Below the pieces are notes generated by a model, which was given only the letters and a program-made list of their open reading frames with translations, was not told the origin of the DNA and did no database searches. Source: Streptomyces subrutilus (lineage in GTDB: Bacteria > Actinomycetota > Actinomycetes > Streptomycetales > Streptomycetaceae). Taken from it: a DNA stretch of 64,000 bases. Location of the stretch: positions 186,001 through 250,000 of the forward strand of contig NZ_CP023701.1 of NCBI RefSeq assembly GCF_008704535.1, in the 5' to 3' direction. How positions within the stretch are numbered: the first letter of the stretch is position 1; each line of letters begins with the position of its first letter. The position numbers and the translations under genes are program-made. Of this stretch, positions 60,949 to 64,000 are shown in pieces.

Positions 60949-62658
60949 TCAGGGATGCTCCGGATCGCCTCCGGCTACGGCGTGCTGCCAGTCCCGGTAG
61001 GCGGCAACGGCTGTGGGGAGAGTGGGGAAGATGCGCTCCGGGCCGATCGCGGCTGTCAGCCCGTAGGCATCGAGGGGCCGGCGCAGCTCCTGCTTGACGC
61101 GGGCGAGGGCCAGCACGATGTCCCGTCGGGCGAGTTCGGAGCGCAGGGCCTCGACGGCGTCGAGGGCGGTGATGTCGACCTCGACATTGGCCTCGGTGTT
61201 CAGGAGGAACCAGTGCACGGAGTCCTCCTGGGCTTGGACCGCGGCCAGCGCGCGGCGGCGGAAGTCCTCGGCGTTGGCGAAGAACAACGGCGAGTCGTAG
61301 CGGTAGATGAGGAGACCGGGAATGGTGCGCGCGGTCGGGTAGTCGTCGATGTCGTGCATGCCGGCCAGACCGGGCACCATGCCCTCCACCGCGTCGTGCG
61401 GACGGGCGACCCTCGTGAGGAGTTCGGCGACGGACAGCGCCACGGCGAGGAGGACTCCGTACAGGATGCCGAGGGCGAGGACGCCGAGGCCGCAGCCGAG
61501 GGCGAGCAGGAACTCGCGGCGGCGGAAGGCTGCCAGCCTGCGGAACTCGCCCACTTCGATCAGGCGTACGGCGGCATAGACGACGATGGCGCCCAAGGCG
61601 GCCGAAGGGGTGTGGGCCAGCAGCGGGCCCAGGAAGAGCAGGACGGCGCCCACGCAGGCGGCACCGACGAGGGAGTACGCCTGGGTGCGTGCGCCGGCGG
61701 AGTCGGCGAGCGCGGTGCGGCTGGCACTGCTGCTGACGGGATAGCCGTGCAGCACGCCGGCGCCGAGGTTGGAGGCGCCGAGCGCCAGCAGCTCGCGGTT
61801 GGCTGCCAAGGGGTGCGGATCGTCGTGGCGGGCGAACGCACGCGCGGTCAGGACCACGTCTGAAAATCCCACGATGAGCAAGCCGACGGCCGGTAGGACC
61901 AGGTCGGCATAGTCCGACGGATCGGGCAGGGTGAAGCTCGGAAGGCCGGTCGGGACGGCCCCGATGACGTCGATGCCGTGGTTCTCATCGAGGGCGAGGG
62001 CCCCCACCAGGGCGGTGGCGAGAGCCAGGACGACGAGGGGTCCGGGGAGCGGGCGCCACAGCAGCGGCAAGGCGAACAGAAGGGCGAGACATCCGACGGC
62101 GAGCGCGGTCGTCGGCCAGTGCACGTCGCCGAGACCGCGGAGGAAGGACGACAGCTGGAGGAGGAAGCCCGATCCGCTGCCGCTGGTCCCGGTCAGGCGG
62201 GGGAGCTGATCCACGATCATGATGAGGGCGACCCCGGCCAGGTAGCCGACGAGGACCGGCCGGGAGAGGAGATCCGCGAGGAAGCCCAGCCTGACCGCCC
62301 ACGCGACGAGGCAGAGCAGCCCCACCACGACGGCCAGCGCCGCCGAGAGCACCGCGTACCGCGCGGGATCGCCGGCCGCCAGCGGGCCGACGGCCACCGC
62401 GGTCATGAGGGCGGTGGTCGATTCCGGGCCGACGGACAGCAGACGGGACGACCCGCTGAGGGCGTAGAGGACCATGGCGGGGAGGGCGGCCCAGAGACCG
62501 ACGGCGGGCGACAGCCCGGCGACGCCGGCGTAGGCCATGACCTGCGGCACGAGATAGGCGGCGACCGTGATACCTGCCAACGCGTCACCACGCAGCCAGG
62601 CAGCCCGGTAGTCCTGGAAGGCGCGCGGCACTGCCACGGTCCAGCCGTGCTTCGGCAT
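60949..62658 (-). CDS. SulP-family anion transporter with STAS domain
   Basis: A 569-aa inner-membrane transporter for sulfate, bicarbonate or related anions. The SulP signature appears near the N-terminus: GDALAGITVAAYLVPQVMAY and AGVAGLSPAVGLWAALPAM, followed by SVGPESTTALMTAVAVGPLA. There are about twelve helices. The C-terminal STAS domain starts near residue 430 (IPGLLIYRYDSPLFFANAED) with the helix DITALDAVEALRSELA. It lacks the carbonic-anhydrase fusion of some SulPs. Substrate is not told by sequence. Confidence 0.92.
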   Translation of the reverse strand: MPKHGWTVAVPRAFQDYRAAWLRGDALAGITVAAYLVPQVMAYAGVAGLSPAVGLWAALPAMVLYALSGSSRLLSVGPESTTALMTAVAVGPLAAGDPARYAVLSAALAVVVGLLCLVAWAVRLGFLADLLSRPVLVGYLAGVALIMIVDQLPRLTGTSGSGSGFLLQLSSFLRGLGDVHWPTTALAVGCLALLFALPLLWRPLPGPLVVLALATALVGALALDENHGIDVIGAVPTGLPSFTLPDPSDYADLVLPAVGLLIVGFSDVVLTARAFARHDDPHPLAANRELLALGASNLGAGVLHGYPVSSSASRTALADSAGARTQAYSLVGAACVGAVLLFLGPLLAHTPSAALGAIVVYAAVRLIEVGEFRRLAAFRRREFLLALGCGLGVLALGILYGVLLAVALSVAELLTRVARPHDAVEGMVPGLAGMHDIDDYPTARTIPGLLIYRYDSPLFFANAEDFRRRALAAVQAQEDSVHWFLLNTEANVEVDITALDAVEALRSELARRDIVLALARVKQELRRPLDAYGLTAAIGPERIFPTLPTAVAAYRDWQHAVAGGDPEHP

Positions 62659-62745
62659 GACACCTCCGGAACTCCTGCGGGCGTGTGCCGCACCATCGTG
62701 TCGTGCGCAGGACCGCGTGGAGGCGAAGCACGCGAACGGGCGCCG

Positions 62746-63200
62746 CTACGGGCCGCACTCGCGCAGCCGGAAGCCGGTGACCAGGGCGGGTCGGATCCGG
62801 ATCGCCCCCGCTGCGCCGCCCGAGGTCCAGGACTCCAGAAGATGTACGTACCGCTCGATTTCTTCAGGGTCGGTGACCCCACGGTGGCGTAGGCCGTGGC
62901 GACCGCGCTCCAGCCCGGGTGGCCACCCGTGTCGACGTCGTCCGCCTCGTAGGCGACGACCACTCCTCGGCCTTGCTTGGGCGCGAGCAGCGCCGCCAGC
63001 GTCGATCCGTCCTGGACGCGGATGATGATGTCGCCGGCATCCAGGACGTGGTTGACCGGACGCACGGCGGGCGGTGCGTGCCGCGTGAAGACGATCCGGC
63101 CCAGTTCGGCGGTGCCGAGCAGCCGCAGGGCCTCGTCGGCGGCGAGCCGGGCGGACGGACTCCCCCCGGCGGGCGCAGCACCGTCTGGTCCGGGCAACCC
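62746..63200 (-). pseudogene. frameshifted PPOX-fold flavin-binding protein
   Basis: A pyridoxamine-5'-phosphate-oxidase-like protein broken by a one-base shift near 62882. The first frame reads DEALRLLGTAELGRIVFTRH, PAVRPVNHVLDAGDIIIRVQ and HPGWSAVATAYATVG; the second continues VTDPEEIERYVHLLESWTSG and IRIRPALVTGFRLRE. Together they make the normal order for this family. No start codon is evident; the 5' end merges into a repetitive GC-rich tract. A sequencing error is an alternative to a true frameshift. Confidence 0.8.
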
Positions 63201-63711
63201 GGACGGCGGCACAACCGCGGCCGCACGGGCCGGCTCGGCCCCCGAACGACGGCCCTCCGGACGAGCGGCAGCGGTGGGGCGCGGGCGGCCCCGCTCGGCA
63301 GCCGGGTTGCGGCGGACGCGGCACGGGCGGCACGGCGGCCAGGGCGCGGGAGGTCCGTCCGTCGGCCCGGTCAGCGCCGGCGGACGGACGCGGCCCGACG
63401 GCCGGAGGTCGGTCGTGCCCGCACAGAGGGCCCGTGCGGGCACGACAACACCCCGCCCCAGCAGGGCCGAACAGCCGCCCGGCCGGCAGGCGGCAGGCGG
63501 CAGGCGGCACGACCAACAGCCGGCCGTCGGCGGCACGCGGGCCGCCGGGGCGCGGACAGGGCGGCCGGGCGGCGGTAGGCGGGCCGCGGCCAGAGTCGGC
63601 CGACAGGCGCGGCCGAGCGGCCACAGCACCGCCCGACCGAGGCGGGCGGCTCGGACGGAACGCGGACGGAGGTCGGCCGAACCCGAACGAACGACCACAG
63701 CACCACCCGCA
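63201..63711. other. low-complexity GC tract with 7-bp repeats
   Basis: About 500 bases of CGG/GCC-dominated sequence. At 63484-63508 CGGCAGG repeats three and a half times. All frames are arginine/proline/alanine-rich without a domain. It separates the PPOX and transposase remnants and looks like an expanded non-coding insertion. Confidence 0.6.
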
Positions 63712-63875
63712 TGCCTGCCCCTTGGATACCAGACGACGAAGTCCTCGTCGCACCACAGCCCGTCGAGGCGGTCACGTACCCATGTCGCGGTCGTGTCGAC
63801 CGGGTTGCTCGCCCGCACGGCCTGCGCAGTCAGAGAAGGGACCTGCTGACCGGAATGGGGGCGGAGGGGCAACGG
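63712..63875 (-). pseudogene. N-terminal fragment of a transposase
   Basis: The reading PSLTAQAVRASNPVDTTATW then VRDRLDGLWCDEDFVVWYPR matches the start of IS1182/IS5-type transposases found in streptomycetes (the V-R-D-R-L-x-x-L-x-x-D-E-x-F block). It ends abruptly in the GC tract, losing the DDE catalytic domain. No inverted repeats were identified by eye. Confidence 0.65.
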
Positions 63876-64000
63876 GCCACCTCGACAGCTGCATCGGTCG
63901 GCGAAACCACCCGAACATGTCCGGTCGCCACGTTGCCGCACCGGGAAACTCCAAGATCCCCGATAAAGTCAAGCTCAACGCTGGAATGTCGATCGAGTGG

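Noticed and set aside
60461..61000. Plus-strand frame upstream of SulP with some helical-looking text
   Set aside because: No start signal or domain, and it overlaps the end of the SulP gene.

Overview
The window is high-GC actinobacterial DNA and almost certainly Streptomyces. A chaplin (20352-20591) and a rodlin (35201-35614) are encoded, which is a hallmark of aerial-hypha-forming streptomycetes. GTG and TTG starts are common, and there is a gamma-butyrolactone-receptor-type regulator, a SigB/SigF-type sigma factor and many regulatory and secreted proteins. I saw no rRNA, tRNA or CRISPR.

Layout, left half. 1-3137: end of a drug/metabolite exporter, then a coupled pair of MatB-like malonyl-CoA ligase and type II thioesterase. 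3669-8905: secreted polysaccharide deacetylase, MerR regulator, STAS anti-anti-sigma factor, acyl-CoA carboxylase epsilon-like protein, GNAT, and an AraC regulator divergent from a small flavoprotein. 8969-15289: epoxide hydrolase, ScbR-like regulator with a probable operator, SDR, YbaK-type deacylase, and AnmK coupled to an MHS-family transporter. 15522-27579: ATP-grasp enzyme, succinate-semialdehyde dehydrogenase, SRAP DNA-protein crosslink protein divergent from an NDH-2-type dehydrogenase, chaplin, YrdC-like protein, L,D-transpeptidase, EEP phosphatase, tyrosine phosphatase, orphan antitoxin, reductase and LysR. 27736-31251: a giant secreted M4 plus M28 double metalloprotease.

Layout, right half. 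31369-34986: isochorismatase-like protein, a degenerate receiver protein, and a complete cyanate-detoxification locus (cynR divergent from cynT-cynS). 35201-37630: rodlin, a divergent HemC paralog and a broken ABC transporter. 37739-43383: two paralogous secreted TIG-type surface proteins and a small secreted protein, all preceded by very similar TTGACT promoters, then a DUF4230 protein. 43435-50078: serine hydrolase, an enlarged Tat-exported phospholipase C and a GT87 membrane glycosyltransferase. 50369-53075: a graveyard of aldo/keto reductase, GMC oxidoreductase and cytochrome P450 remnants, apparently a decayed oxidative tailoring cluster. 53334-58420: a stress-type region with a small membrane protein, SRPBCC protein, 53-aa hydrophobic peptide, SigF-like sigma factor, and a transaldolase fused to an extra C-terminal helical domain. 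59090-64000: metallophosphatase, SulP transporter, and remnants of an integrase, a PPOX-fold flavoprotein and a transposase.

Genes that plausibly work together: matB with the thioesterase (malonyl-CoA supply and editing); cynR/cynT/cynS (cyanate plus bicarbonate chemistry); chaplin and rodlin (spore-surface sheath); the TTGACT-linked surface-protein genes; and the sigF-region stress genes. The right part from about 50 kb is accessory in character, with many broken genes and mobile-element scars. The best candidates for something undescribed are the transaldolase fusion, the M4-M28 fusion protease, and the co-promoted TIG-protein locus.
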